The notes: generated by a model not told the origin, from the letters alone. DNA of 7,823 bases from Gammaproteobacteria bacterium (GCA_003231795.1 QIJI01000282.1:1-7823), one strand, 5' to 3'. Shown: positions 1 through 5,959, counted from the first letter of the stretch. Program-made: numbers and translations.

Positions 1-162
1 GATAGTTGTTTTTCCGACCCCGCGGGTGCCACTGAACAAATAAGCATGATGCAGGCGATTACCATCAAGCGCATTTACCAACGCCTGGACGACGTGTTCC
101 TGACCCACCAACTGCTGGAAGTTGGCCGGTCGCCACTTACGTGCTAATACCTGGTAACTCAT
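1..162 (-). CDS. dnaX: DNA polymerase III subunit tau/gamma, N-terminal 54 codons (partial at window edge)
   Basis: This is the start of the clamp-loader ATPase subunit, which loads the beta sliding clamp and, as tau, links the two polymerase cores at the fork. The translation begins MSYQVLARKWRP, the near-invariant DnaX N-terminus, continues with a VGQEHVVQAL segment, and reaches the Walker A P-loop GTRGVGKTT at residues 45-53, where the window ends. The rest of the gene lies to the left. The start is fixed by homology (ATG at 162), although the bases before it (CCCCTCTTCCAG) carry no Shine-Dalgarno sequence. The SRP RNA gene ends only about 34 nt upstream on the same strand with no clear terminator between, so dnaX may be transcribed partly from the ffs promoter. 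The ffs-dnaX arrangement is known in other gammaproteobacteria such as Pseudomonas. Confidence 0.96.
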   Translation of the reverse strand, partial: MSYQVLARKWRPANFQQLVGQEHVVQALVNALDGNRLHHAYLFSGTRGVGKTTI

Positions 163-196
163 CTGGAAGAGGGGTTGAGAGTTTCTCGAAAATGGC

Positions 197-307
197 GGCG
201 ACCTGATCCAGCACACCTTCGCACCCAATGTCCCTGCTACCGTTGCTCCCTTCCGGGCCTGGCGGAATTTACAGATAATTGTCACGAAGGGACCGAAACA
301 GGTCACC
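197..307 (-). ncRNA. ffs: 4.5S-type signal recognition particle RNA (small bacterial SRP RNA)
   Basis: This is the RNA scaffold of the SRP. It binds Ffh and the FtsY receptor to target nascent inner-membrane proteins. Read on the minus strand it contains the highly conserved domain IV apex CCAGGCCCGGAAGGGAGCAA, with the GGAA tetraloop at 254-251 flanked by the purine-rich asymmetric and symmetric loops that Ffh contacts. The ends pair: GGUGACCUG (307-299) with CAGGUCGCC (205-197), 9 bp including one G-U, which closes a single long hairpin of about 111 nt. That is close to the E. coli RNA length, and there is no Alu domain. The exact mature ends are inferred from this terminal stem. No T-tract terminator follows, so the 3' end is probably made by processing or from a transcript running into dnaX. 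Confidence 0.95.
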
Positions 308-323
308 ATTGCAAGTGCGAGAG

Positions 324-351
324 TGTATAGCGAAGGTCGGTGTCGTTTCAA
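324..351 (-). promoter_or_regulatory. Probable sigma70 promoter of ffs (and possibly dnaX)
   Basis: On the minus strand TTGAAA (351-346, 5 of 6 to consensus) is followed by a 16-nt spacer and TATACA (329-324, 4 of 6). Transcription would start near 317, giving a leader of roughly 10 nt before the predicted mature SRP RNA end at 307. That fits the known 5' trimming of 4.5S RNA by RNase P. An A/T-rich block (about 371-380) just upstream could act as an UP element. This is a pattern match only. Confidence 0.5.
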
Positions 352-364
352 GGCAGTTGGTGCA

Positions 365-385
365 GTGCATCTTTAAAAAATGCAC
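365..385. repeat. Short perfect inverted repeat upstream of smpB and ffs
   Basis: GTGCAT (365-370) is mirrored by ATGCAC (380-385) around a 9-nt A/T-rich centre, within the divergent ffs/smpB intergenic region. It lies just upstream of the ffs -35 box. It could be a dimeric regulator site or simply the A/T-rich upstream element of the ffs promoter. Six-base arms can also arise by chance, so no function is claimed. Confidence 0.3.
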
Positions 386-504
386 TTTTCCGCGATTGTC
401 GCGCCTCCAAATGTTATAGCTGCCCTACAGTTTGGCTTGTCTTGGCCAGGATTTAGCCCGAGAATATGGCGCGCTAACAAATCGGAGCAGGAATTTCTTT
501 TATA

Positions 505-978
505 ATGGGCAGCAAAAAACCCAAGAAGGCGGAAAATACGATTGCGGTAAACCGCGTCGCAAGGCACGACTATTTTATTGAAGACCAGATAGAAACCGGC
601 ATGGTGCTGGAAGGCTGGGAGGTCAAAAGCCTGCGCAACGGTAATCTACAGCTCAAAGAAACATACGTTATGGTCAAAAACGGGGAAGTCTGGCTAATCG
701 GGGCTCACATTAGTCCGCTCGGTAGCGCTTCCACTCATATCAAACCAGATGCGACCCGAACCCGGAAATTACTGGCACACCGGGGTGAAATTGATCGCCT
801 GACCGGGATGGTAGAACGCAAAGGTTACACCCTGATCGCTTTATCGGCTTACTGGATTCGTGGCCGGGCCAAGCTAAAAATAGGAATTGCGAAAGGTAAG
901 AAATATCACGACAAACGCGCTACTTCGAAAGAACGCGACTGGAAACGCGATCAGGCGCGTATGCTTAAATCATCCTGA
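505..978 (+). CDS. smpB: SsrA-binding protein SmpB (trans-translation)
   Basis: SmpB binds tmRNA and delivers it to ribosomes stalled on broken or stop-less mRNAs, standing in for the anticodon arm while its C-terminal tail reads the empty mRNA channel. The 157-residue length is typical for the family. Visible hallmarks are the beta-barrel segment NRVARHDYFIEDQIETG (16-32) with EGWEVKSLR (36-44), the GKKYHDKR motif (131-138), and the basic DWKRDQAR tail (145-152), which becomes helical in the ribosome. The ATG at 505 has an AGGAA about 11 nt upstream. The gene diverges from ffs-dnaX and converges on dnaQ with only 18 nt between stop codons. In the 197-nt upstream gap I see no strong promoter, only weak -10-like stretches and a short inverted repeat. 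The tmRNA gene itself is not in this window. Confidence 0.98.
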   Translation: MGSKKPKKAENTIAVNRVARHDYFIEDQIETGMVLEGWEVKSLRNGNLQLKETYVMVKNGEVWLIGAHISPLGSASTHIKPDATRTRKLLAHRGEIDRLTGMVERKGYTLIALSAYWIRGRAKLKIGIAKGKKYHDKRATSKERDWKRDQARMLKSS

Positions 979-996
979 CTCGTCCGCTCGAACAAC

Positions 997-1695
997 TTAT
1001 TTCCACGCAGGGTCGTCGTGACGGCTTGCCAAAAACTCGATGTATTCCTGGTTCGCCTGCTGCGCTGTGGAGTCGACCTGCCACAAGGGTAATGGTTGCC
1101 CGACCTCAACGCGTCGTATCTCGTCCAGGCCATCATCATTGGAACCTGTTTGCGAGGCGTCGAGACCGAGACTGGTCTGACCACCTGTCATCATCAGATA
1201 CACATCGGCCAGGATGCGCGCATCGAGTAATGCGCCGTGCAAACTACGATGGCTGTTGTCGATGTCATAACGTTTGCACAACGCATCAAGATTATTTCTT
1301 TGTCCTGGATGTTTTTGGCGAGCCAGCGTCAAAGTATCCAGAATTTGACAGCGTTCCTCAAGAATGGCCACATCCGTTTCTAACCCGGACAATTCGTAGT
1401 TCAAGAATCCGACATCAAAAGCCGCGTTATGAATGATCAGTTCGGCACCTTCAACATAATCGAGGAAATCAATTGCATGATCCGAGAATAGATTTTTATC
1501 CTGCAGAAACTCGTTGCTAATGCCATGTACATCGAACGCTCCGCTGTCAATCTCCCGTTCCGGATTAAAGTAAAAATGCCAATGGTTACCGGTGATTCGA
1601 CGATTGATCAACTCTACACATCCGATCTCAATAATTCGATGTCCCAGGTTTACTTCAAGCCCGGTGGTTTCAGTGTCCAGAACGATTTGTCTCAT
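997..1695 (-). CDS. dnaQ: DNA polymerase III epsilon subunit (3'-5' proofreading exonuclease)
   Basis: Epsilon is the proofreading subunit of the replicative polymerase core, bound to the alpha subunit DnaE. It belongs to the DEDDh exonuclease family and all catalytic positions are visible: Exo I DTETTGL (D7, E9), Exo II HNAAFDVGF (D94) and Exo III HGALLDAR (H153, D158). Downstream, QTSLGL at 173-178 matches the clamp-binding hexapeptide, corresponding to QTSMAF in E. coli. The tail with QANQEYIEFL (212-221) fits the segment that tethers epsilon to alpha. The 232-residue length is near the E. coli protein (243). Its start overlaps the rnhA stop in an ATGA, so translation is probably coupled, and a strong Shine-Dalgarno lies inside the end of rnhA. 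In E. coli rnhA and dnaQ are divergent. The tandem order here is like that of Pseudomonas. Confidence 0.97.
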   Translation of the reverse strand: MRQIVLDTETTGLEVNLGHRIIEIGCVELINRRITGNHWHFYFNPEREIDSGAFDVHGISNEFLQDKNLFSDHAIDFLDYVEGAELIIHNAAFDVGFLNYELSGLETDVAILEERCQILDTLTLARQKHPGQRNNLDALCKRYDIDNSHRSLHGALLDARILADVYLMMTGGQTSLGLDASQTGSNDDGLDEIRRVEVGQPLPLWQVDSTAQQANQEYIEFLASRHDDPAWK

Positions 1696-2132
1696 GCTAT
1701 TTCCTCATCGATAGCCTGATTGGCCAGTTGATCAGCGAATTCATTACCTTCAATACCGGCGTGCCCCTTGACCCACTGCCATTTAACCTGATGCCGGCTT
1801 ATTTCATGCTCCAGCAGTTTCCACAAATCTACATTTTTTACGGGTTTTTTCGCGGCGGTTTTCCAGCCATTTTTCTTCCAGTTTGTAATCCACTGATTAA
1901 TTCCCTGCATCACATATTTGGAATCGGTCTTGAGCTCAACACTACAGGGTCGCGTCAACGCTTTTAGCCCCTCGATCACGGCCATCAACTCCATCCGATT
2001 GTTGGTCGTTTGCGGATCGAAACCTTTCGCCGTTTTATGGTTGTCGAGATAATACATCACGACCCCCCATCCACCCGGCCCAGGGTTCCCTCGACAGGCT
2101 CCGTCGGTGTACATAATGACCTTGTCTGTCAT
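1692..2132 (-). CDS. rnhA: Ribonuclease HI
   Basis: RNase HI cuts the RNA strand of RNA-DNA hybrids. It removes R-loops and replication primers and prevents origin-independent initiation. The 146-residue protein aligns with the E. coli enzyme without offset: the metal ligands D10 (YTDGACRGNPG), E48 (NNRMEL), D70 (KTDSKYV) and D134 (NEFADQLAN) and the catalytic H124 (VKGHAG) all fall at the E. coli numbering. The basic-protrusion (handle) region with WKKNGWKTAAKKPVKN (85-100) is present, so this is the bacterial type that binds hybrids unaided. It begins 6 nt after the methyltransferase stop without a clear Shine-Dalgarno, and it overlaps dnaQ by 4 nt. It is therefore the middle gene of a tight three-gene operon. 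Confidence 0.98.
   Translation of the reverse strand: MTDKVIMYTDGACRGNPGPGGWGVVMYYLDNHKTAKGFDPQTTNNRMELMAVIEGLKALTRPCSVELKTDSKYVMQGINQWITNWKKNGWKTAAKKPVKNVDLWKLLEHEISRHQVKWQWVKGHAGIEGNEFADQLANQAIDEEIA
1701..1706 (-). promoter_or_regulatory. Ribosome binding site of dnaQ embedded in the rnhA 3' end
   Basis: GAGGAA on the minus strand lies 5 nt before the dnaQ ATG and also encodes Glu143-Glu144 of RNase HI. With the ATGA stop/start overlap (1692-1695), it makes translational coupling or re-initiation likely and confirms the dnaQ start. Confidence 0.7.
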
Positions 2133-2138
2133 CGCATT

Positions 2139-2903
2139 TTAACGATCATATTTCATACCGCGACCAACACTCGGGCGTGCAATTTTGCCGGGTAAGATTT
2201 TACGCGACACCCAACGATGTCGTACCGGAGTCAAGGGTGAAATACTCTTGCTGTAAACCAGCAAATTGAGCGCACCGAGAGCCGGCAGCCAGTTTCGCAA
2301 TCCTTTTTCGAGCCAGCTTAAATGTCGGGTGATGGAAGGTTTCTGAATGGGTGGCAGGTAACCAACACGAAGTTTCCGATAAGGGTCAAATCCTAGCAAT
2401 CGCATCCAGTCGTCAATTCTACGAGCGGTATAAAAATGGCCCTGGAAAGGGATATGTTCAAGCCAGGACTGGAAAAAATTTCGCAACCCCCACATGGATA
2501 TCGGATTGAAATCGATAATAATCAAGCGGCCCTCCGGAATCAGGATTCGAAATGCCTCGCGCAACATTTCATGTGGCTCACTGGTGTTTGACAGGTGATG
2601 CATCAGTATTACCAGGTCGACACTATCGGAAGCAACCGGCAACATTGCCGGGTTGGCACGCACTTGCGCGGCGGATTCCAGGTTGCCCAGAGTAAAAAGA
2701 TGTTTTACCCGACAACTCTGTTGCAATCGATGCGCCAGTCCGGAACAGCCGATTTGTAGCGAGTAATAACCGAAGGTAGTAGACAACAACGGACTGATAC
2801 GTTGTTCGAGTTCGCTCAACAATGTTTCGCCAGTTTCGCTGGAATACCACTCATCGATAGTGGCAAATCCTTTTTGTTCTGTGGTTTGTTTCCAAAATCT
2901 CAT
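2139..2903 (-). CDS. Class I SAM-dependent methyltransferase, YafS-like, of unknown substrate
   Basis: This is a predicted soluble methyltransferase of the type-11 class, placed beside rnhA like E. coli yafS and its Pseudomonas counterpart. I know of no established substrate for that family. The Rossmann-like order is visible: motif I LQIGCSG (residues 49-55, a variant of the usual glycine loop), the LPVASDSVDLVILMHHL segment (about 88-103), and a post-core strand with FRILIPEGRLIIIDFNP (about 118-134). The C-terminal tail is rich in Arg/Lys (after about 225). I take the ATG at 2903, giving 254 residues beginning MRFWKQ. A TTG nine codons further upstream is open but lacks a ribosome site. 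Even the ATG has only a weak upstream purine stretch (GATAAG). It is the first gene of the operon with rnhA and dnaQ and diverges from mltD. A TAGAAT (2944-2939) could be its -10 box, but I see no good -35. Confidence 0.85.
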   Translation of the reverse strand: MRFWKQTTEQKGFATIDEWYSSETGETLLSELEQRISPLLSTTFGYYSLQIGCSGLAHRLQQSCRVKHLFTLGNLESAAQVRANPAMLPVASDSVDLVILMHHLSNTSEPHEMLREAFRILIPEGRLIIIDFNPISMWGLRNFFQSWLEHIPFQGHFYTARRIDDWMRLLGFDPYRKLRVGYLPPIQKPSITRHLSWLEKGLRNWLPALGALNLLVYSKSISPLTPVRHRWVSRKILPGKIARPSVGRGMKYDR

Positions 2904-2931
2904 TTGAAACTTATCATTCGGAAGGTACAAT
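2904..2931 (+). promoter_or_regulatory. Probable sigma70 promoter of mltD
   Basis: TTGAAA (2904-2909) is followed by a 16-nt spacer and TACAAT (2926-2931), each 5 of 6 to consensus. Transcription would start around 2938, about 30 nt before the mltD ATG. The box overlaps the start region of the divergent methyltransferase operon, so the two transcription units may compete for RNA polymerase. This is a pattern match only. Confidence 0.5.
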
Positions 2932-2967
2932 TAGCGATATTCTAGCTAGTAACCCCAATCGATACTA

Positions 2968-4767
2968 ATGTTTCTATTGCAAATCCTCCCATGCCGGGGA
3001 ATTAAATCGTTAATTGTGGTTTGTGCCGCAATATCGATAGCCGGCTGCGCCAGTCTGCAGCCCGGGCCAGAGCCACCTGTCAGCGCGGCTGTAGCGATTC
3101 CGCTTGACCAGGATAGCGCACCGGTCGAACCATCTCCGTTTCAGCAGCAGAGTTTTGTTGATTTTGTCGATGCAACAAATGGGCAAGTGCCAAATCCTGT
3201 TGACGATGGGTTCGACATTGTGGTCGAAACTGATGCTGTCTCAGTCGATCGCGCGGCCGAAATTATCGCCAAACACAAGCACATGTCGAAACGCGATCGT
3301 GAAGAAGCTCAAGTTGTTGCGGAGATAGAAGCAACCCTGCTCGAAATCAAGCGCGCCGATAACGCCTGGTATCGATTGCAGCAAGGCATGCAATTCGCCC
3401 CAGTCGATAACAAACGCGTGCGTGCCCAGCTTAAGTGGTATCTCGATAATCCCGACTATATGCAACGTGTCATGGAACGTGCGCGTCCTATTCTGCCGTT
3501 TGTACTGGACGAACTGGAGCGACGCAACCTGCCAAGTGAGATTGCCTTGCTACCGATTGTGGAATCGGCTTACCAGGCATTCGCCTATTCCCCGGGTCGG
3601 GCTTCAGGTTTGTGGCAGATTATTCCATCCACCGGGCGATTTCTCGGATTAAAACAAAACTGGTGGTATGACGGACGTCGCGATATTATCGAATCAACCC
3701 ATGCTGCTATCAATTACCTGGATAGCCTGGCCAGACAATTCGACGGTGACTGGGAACTGGCGCTGGCGTCATATAACGCAGGACCCGGACGAATTCGCGG
3801 CGCGATACGTTATAACAAGAAACGCAAGCGTCCGACCGATTTCTGGAATCTAACCAAAATCCGCAAAGAAACGCTCGATTACGTGCCCAAAATGTTCGCA
3901 TTGCGCGAGCTGTTTGCCAATCCGGAAAAGTACAAACTTGATCTAGTTCCTGTGGGTAATCAGGTTAGCTATGAAATAGTAGAACTGGACGGTCAGATCG
4001 ACCTGGCATTGGCTGCCGATCTTGCCGGAATTACGATGAATGAGCTTTACCAGTTAAATCCAGCCTTTAATCGCTGGGCTACCGCGCCCGAAGGTCCGCA
4101 CAGGCTGCTCCTGCCTTTAGGCAAAGCCAAAAATTTCGAGCTGGCGGTTTCCAGGATACCTGCCAACAAACGCATAAACTGGGTACGACATAGAATTAAA
4201 AACGGCGAAAATCTGGGTCAAATTTCGACAAGGTACAGCACCACGATCGCACTGATTCGCGAAGTAAATAACCTTCGAGGCACTCAGATTCGAGCTGGCA
4301 AATATCTCATGGTGCCGACCGCCACGCGGTCATTGCAAAGCTATAGCCTGAGCCAGCAATCGCGCATAAACAAGATTCAAAACACGAATCGATCGGGCAA
4401 CAAAAAAGTTCATATCGTTCGCTCGGGACAAAGCCTGTGGAGTATTTCCCGCAGCTATGGCGTATCAACACAGGCACTCGCCAAATGGAACGGGGTCGCG
4501 CCGATCGACACTTTACGCGTTGGCCAGAAACTGGTGCTCTGGACCAGCGGAACAAACGCGCAGAAGGTCAGTATCAGCCAAACCCGTCCGAGCAACATTC
4601 TACATGCACTACGTTATACCGTTCGCAAAGGTGACTCCCTCTACCTCATTGCTAACCGTTTTAATATCAAAATGGCTGATATCAAGCGTTGGAATCGCAT
4701 CGGAAAGTATCTGCAACCAGGACAAAAACTGAAGCTGTATGTTGATATCACAAGCCAGTCGGGATGA
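2968..4767 (+). CDS. mltD: Membrane-bound lytic murein transglycosylase D, lipoprotein with three LysM repeats
   Basis: MltD cleaves the glycan strands of peptidoglycan between MurNAc and GlcNAc, leaving 1,6-anhydro ends, during wall remodelling and recycling. The 599 residues begin with a lipoprotein signal ending in the lipobox SIAGC (lipidated C27). Residue +2 is Ala, not Asp, so sorting to the outer membrane is expected. After a helical spacer (about 105-170) comes the SLT domain (about 172-325). It holds the catalytic Glu199 in PIVESAY, then GLWQIIPSTG (214-223) and ASYNAGPGRI (267-276). An intermediate LysM-like segment (about 333-385) leads to three LysM repeats at about 406-450, 482-525 and 549-592, which bind the glycan. 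The E. coli protein is shorter, with two LysM repeats. The ATG has no good Shine-Dalgarno, but it is the only start that leaves a full signal peptide. gloB, the usual neighbour of mltD, is absent. Confidence 0.94.
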   Translation: MFLLQILPCRGIKSLIVVCAAISIAGCASLQPGPEPPVSAAVAIPLDQDSAPVEPSPFQQQSFVDFVDATNGQVPNPVDDGFDIVVETDAVSVDRAAEIIAKHKHMSKRDREEAQVVAEIEATLLEIKRADNAWYRLQQGMQFAPVDNKRVRAQLKWYLDNPDYMQRVMERARPILPFVLDELERRNLPSEIALLPIVESAYQAFAYSPGRASGLWQIIPSTGRFLGLKQNWWYDGRRDIIESTHAAINYLDSLARQFDGDWELALASYNAGPGRIRGAIRYNKKRKRPTDFWNLTKIRKETLDYVPKMFALRELFANPEKYKLDLVPVGNQVSYEIVELDGQIDLALAADLAGITMNELYQLNPAFNRWATAPEGPHRLLLPLGKAKNFELAVSRIPANKRINWVRHRIKNGENLGQISTRYSTTIALIREVNNLRGTQIRAGKYLMVPTATRSLQSYSLSQQSRINKIQNTNRSGNKKVHIVRSGQSLWSISRSYGVSTQALAKWNGVAPIDTLRVGQKLVLWTSGTNAQKVSISQTRPSNILHALRYTVRKGDSLYLIANRFNIKMADIKRWNRIGKYLQPGQKLKLYVDITSQSG

Positions 4768-4786
4768 TGGATTCAGGTTTCGAAAA

Positions 4787-4838
4787 TTTGGCGCAAGAGT
4801 TGCATTATCGAGTACCAACCGCCAAAATACGTTTTTTT
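4787..4838 (+). terminator. Possible imperfect intrinsic terminator after mltD
   Basis: TTTGGCG (4787-4793) pairs with CGCCAAA (4820-4826). An inner GTTG/CAAC helix (4799-4802 with 4816-4819) can stack after a 5-nt bulge. A run of seven T begins at 4832. The 5-nt gap between stem and T-run and the large loop make it weaker than a textbook terminator. It could instead be leader structure for the following gene. Confidence 0.3.
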
Positions 4839-4873
4839 ACTAATGCCAGTCGTACAGGATCTCAAAATTAGAT

Positions 4874-5929
4874 ATGAGCCTAGAAATTGATCCAAAACAG
4901 ATTAAATCGTTATCACCGATCAATTCTCTGAATCCTGAAAATGCTCAAGAATTAATTAATAAAATCACCGCGACCGGGGTTCAGCCAGGTCACTACATAT
5001 TCAAAAAAGGCGATATGGACAAATGCCATATCTATGTACTTAAGGGTGAAGTCGAGCTAGTTCAGGATAAAAAAGTGATTAAAACCATCAAGGCAGATAC
5101 ACCTGATGGTTTACAGCCGCTTGCGCACGGATTTCCGCGACCGGTTTCAGTGCGCGCAAAATCTCCTGTTGTCGTTACCAAGATTAACAGTGACATGCTC
5201 GACATCATGTTGACCTGGGATCAGACCGGCAGTTACGCGGTCGAAACCCTCGATGACGAAGATGATGACACCGACTGGATGAGCCGAATTCTGCAGACGC
5301 GTGCGTTTCACCGGATTCCGCCTGCCAATATCCAGGCAATGTTCATGCGCATGGAATCTGTCAGCTTTAATCCCGGCGAAAAAGTCATTGAACAGGATGA
5401 AGACGGCGACTATTTTTATATCATCAAGGAAGGTCGTTGCCTGGTTACCCGTTCGACTCCTGCCAATCCTAACGGGGTAAAACTGGCTACTCTGTCGGTG
5501 GGAGACAGTTTTGGCGAAGAAGCGCTGATTTCTGACAGCAAACGTAATGCCACCGTTACCATGTTGACCGAGGGGCATTTGATGCGCCTCAACAAGGAAG
5601 ATTTCAACTCGTTATTGAATGAACCACTGCTGGACTGGGTTGATTATGACGAAGCCAAGAAGTTGGTCGACGGCGGAGCAGTCTGGTTCGATGTACGCCT
5701 GCCTACCGAACACAAAGCGAAACATATCAAGGGCAGCATTAACATCCCGCTGATATTTCTGCGCATGAAAGCCAATTCACTCGACTCTGAGAAAAAGTAC
5801 ATTATTTATTGCGATACAGGTCGACGAAGCTCTGCTGCGTCGTTTCTGTTAAATGAAAAGGATATCGTATCCTGTGTTCTTCGCGATGGCGTCGATACCG
5901 CCGAACCGAGTGACCTCGAATCTGCCTGA
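4874..5929 (+). CDS. Protein with two cyclic-nucleotide-binding folds and a C-terminal rhodanese domain
   Basis: This is a 351-residue cytoplasmic protein with no signal peptide or membrane segment. The first CNB-like fold (about 13-115) keeps a PGHYIFKKGD strand pair but lacks the glycine-glutamate phosphate-binding cassette. An acidic linker, LDDEDDDTD (126-134), follows. The second CNB fold (about 138-250) has a near-canonical cassette, GDSFGEEALISDSKRNATV (210-228), where E215 and R224 would hold the ribose and phosphate of cAMP or cGMP. The rhodanese domain (about 254-345) has WFDVRLPTEH and the active-site loop CDTGRRS, with C313 as the sulfur-accepting cysteine. No DNA-binding helix-turn-helix is seen, so it is not a CRP-type regulator. 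A ligand-gated sulfur transfer or redox role is an inference. Only a distant AGGAT precedes the ATG, and no clear promoter is seen. It ends 30 nt from the convergent HD-GYP gene. Confidence 0.86.
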   Translation: MSLEIDPKQIKSLSPINSLNPENAQELINKITATGVQPGHYIFKKGDMDKCHIYVLKGEVELVQDKKVIKTIKADTPDGLQPLAHGFPRPVSVRAKSPVVVTKINSDMLDIMLTWDQTGSYAVETLDDEDDDTDWMSRILQTRAFHRIPPANIQAMFMRMESVSFNPGEKVIEQDEDGDYFYIIKEGRCLVTRSTPANPNGVKLATLSVGDSFGEEALISDSKRNATVTMLTEGHLMRLNKEDFNSLLNEPLLDWVDYDEAKKLVDGGAVWFDVRLPTEHKAKHIKGSINIPLIFLRMKANSLDSEKKYIIYCDTGRRSSAASFLLNEKDIVSCVLRDGVDTAEPSDLESA

Positions 5930-5959
5930 ATCTTTAGCCTGTATATTTAGAACGGCCCT

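Noticed and set aside
179..190. Possible terminator hairpin between ffs and dnaX (GAGA/TCTC)
   Set aside because: The stem is only 4 bp with a 3-nt loop and no T-run follows. It is too weak to call.
373..567. 64-codon minus-strand frame across the smpB start
   Set aside because: It overlaps the smpB start region antisense, has no family resemblance, and lies between two divergent, well-supported transcription units.
1026..1436. 136-codon plus-strand frame inside dnaQ, and similar long frames opposite or inside mltD, the CNB gene and the HD-GYP gene
   Set aside because: They are out-of-frame or antisense readings of well-supported genes. Their composition is unlike a folded protein, rich in Arg/Ser/Cys, and they have no recognisable domain.
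2904..2930. Extended start (TTG at 2930) for the methyltransferase
   Set aside because: The upstream TTG has no ribosome site and adds nine residues with no family support. The ATG at 2903 is the better choice.
4800..4828. Possible promoter TTGCAT with a 17-nt spacer and CAAAAT before the CNB-rhodanese gene
   Set aside because: The -35 box matches only 3 of 6, and the site overlaps the proposed hairpin. It is not distinguishable from chance.
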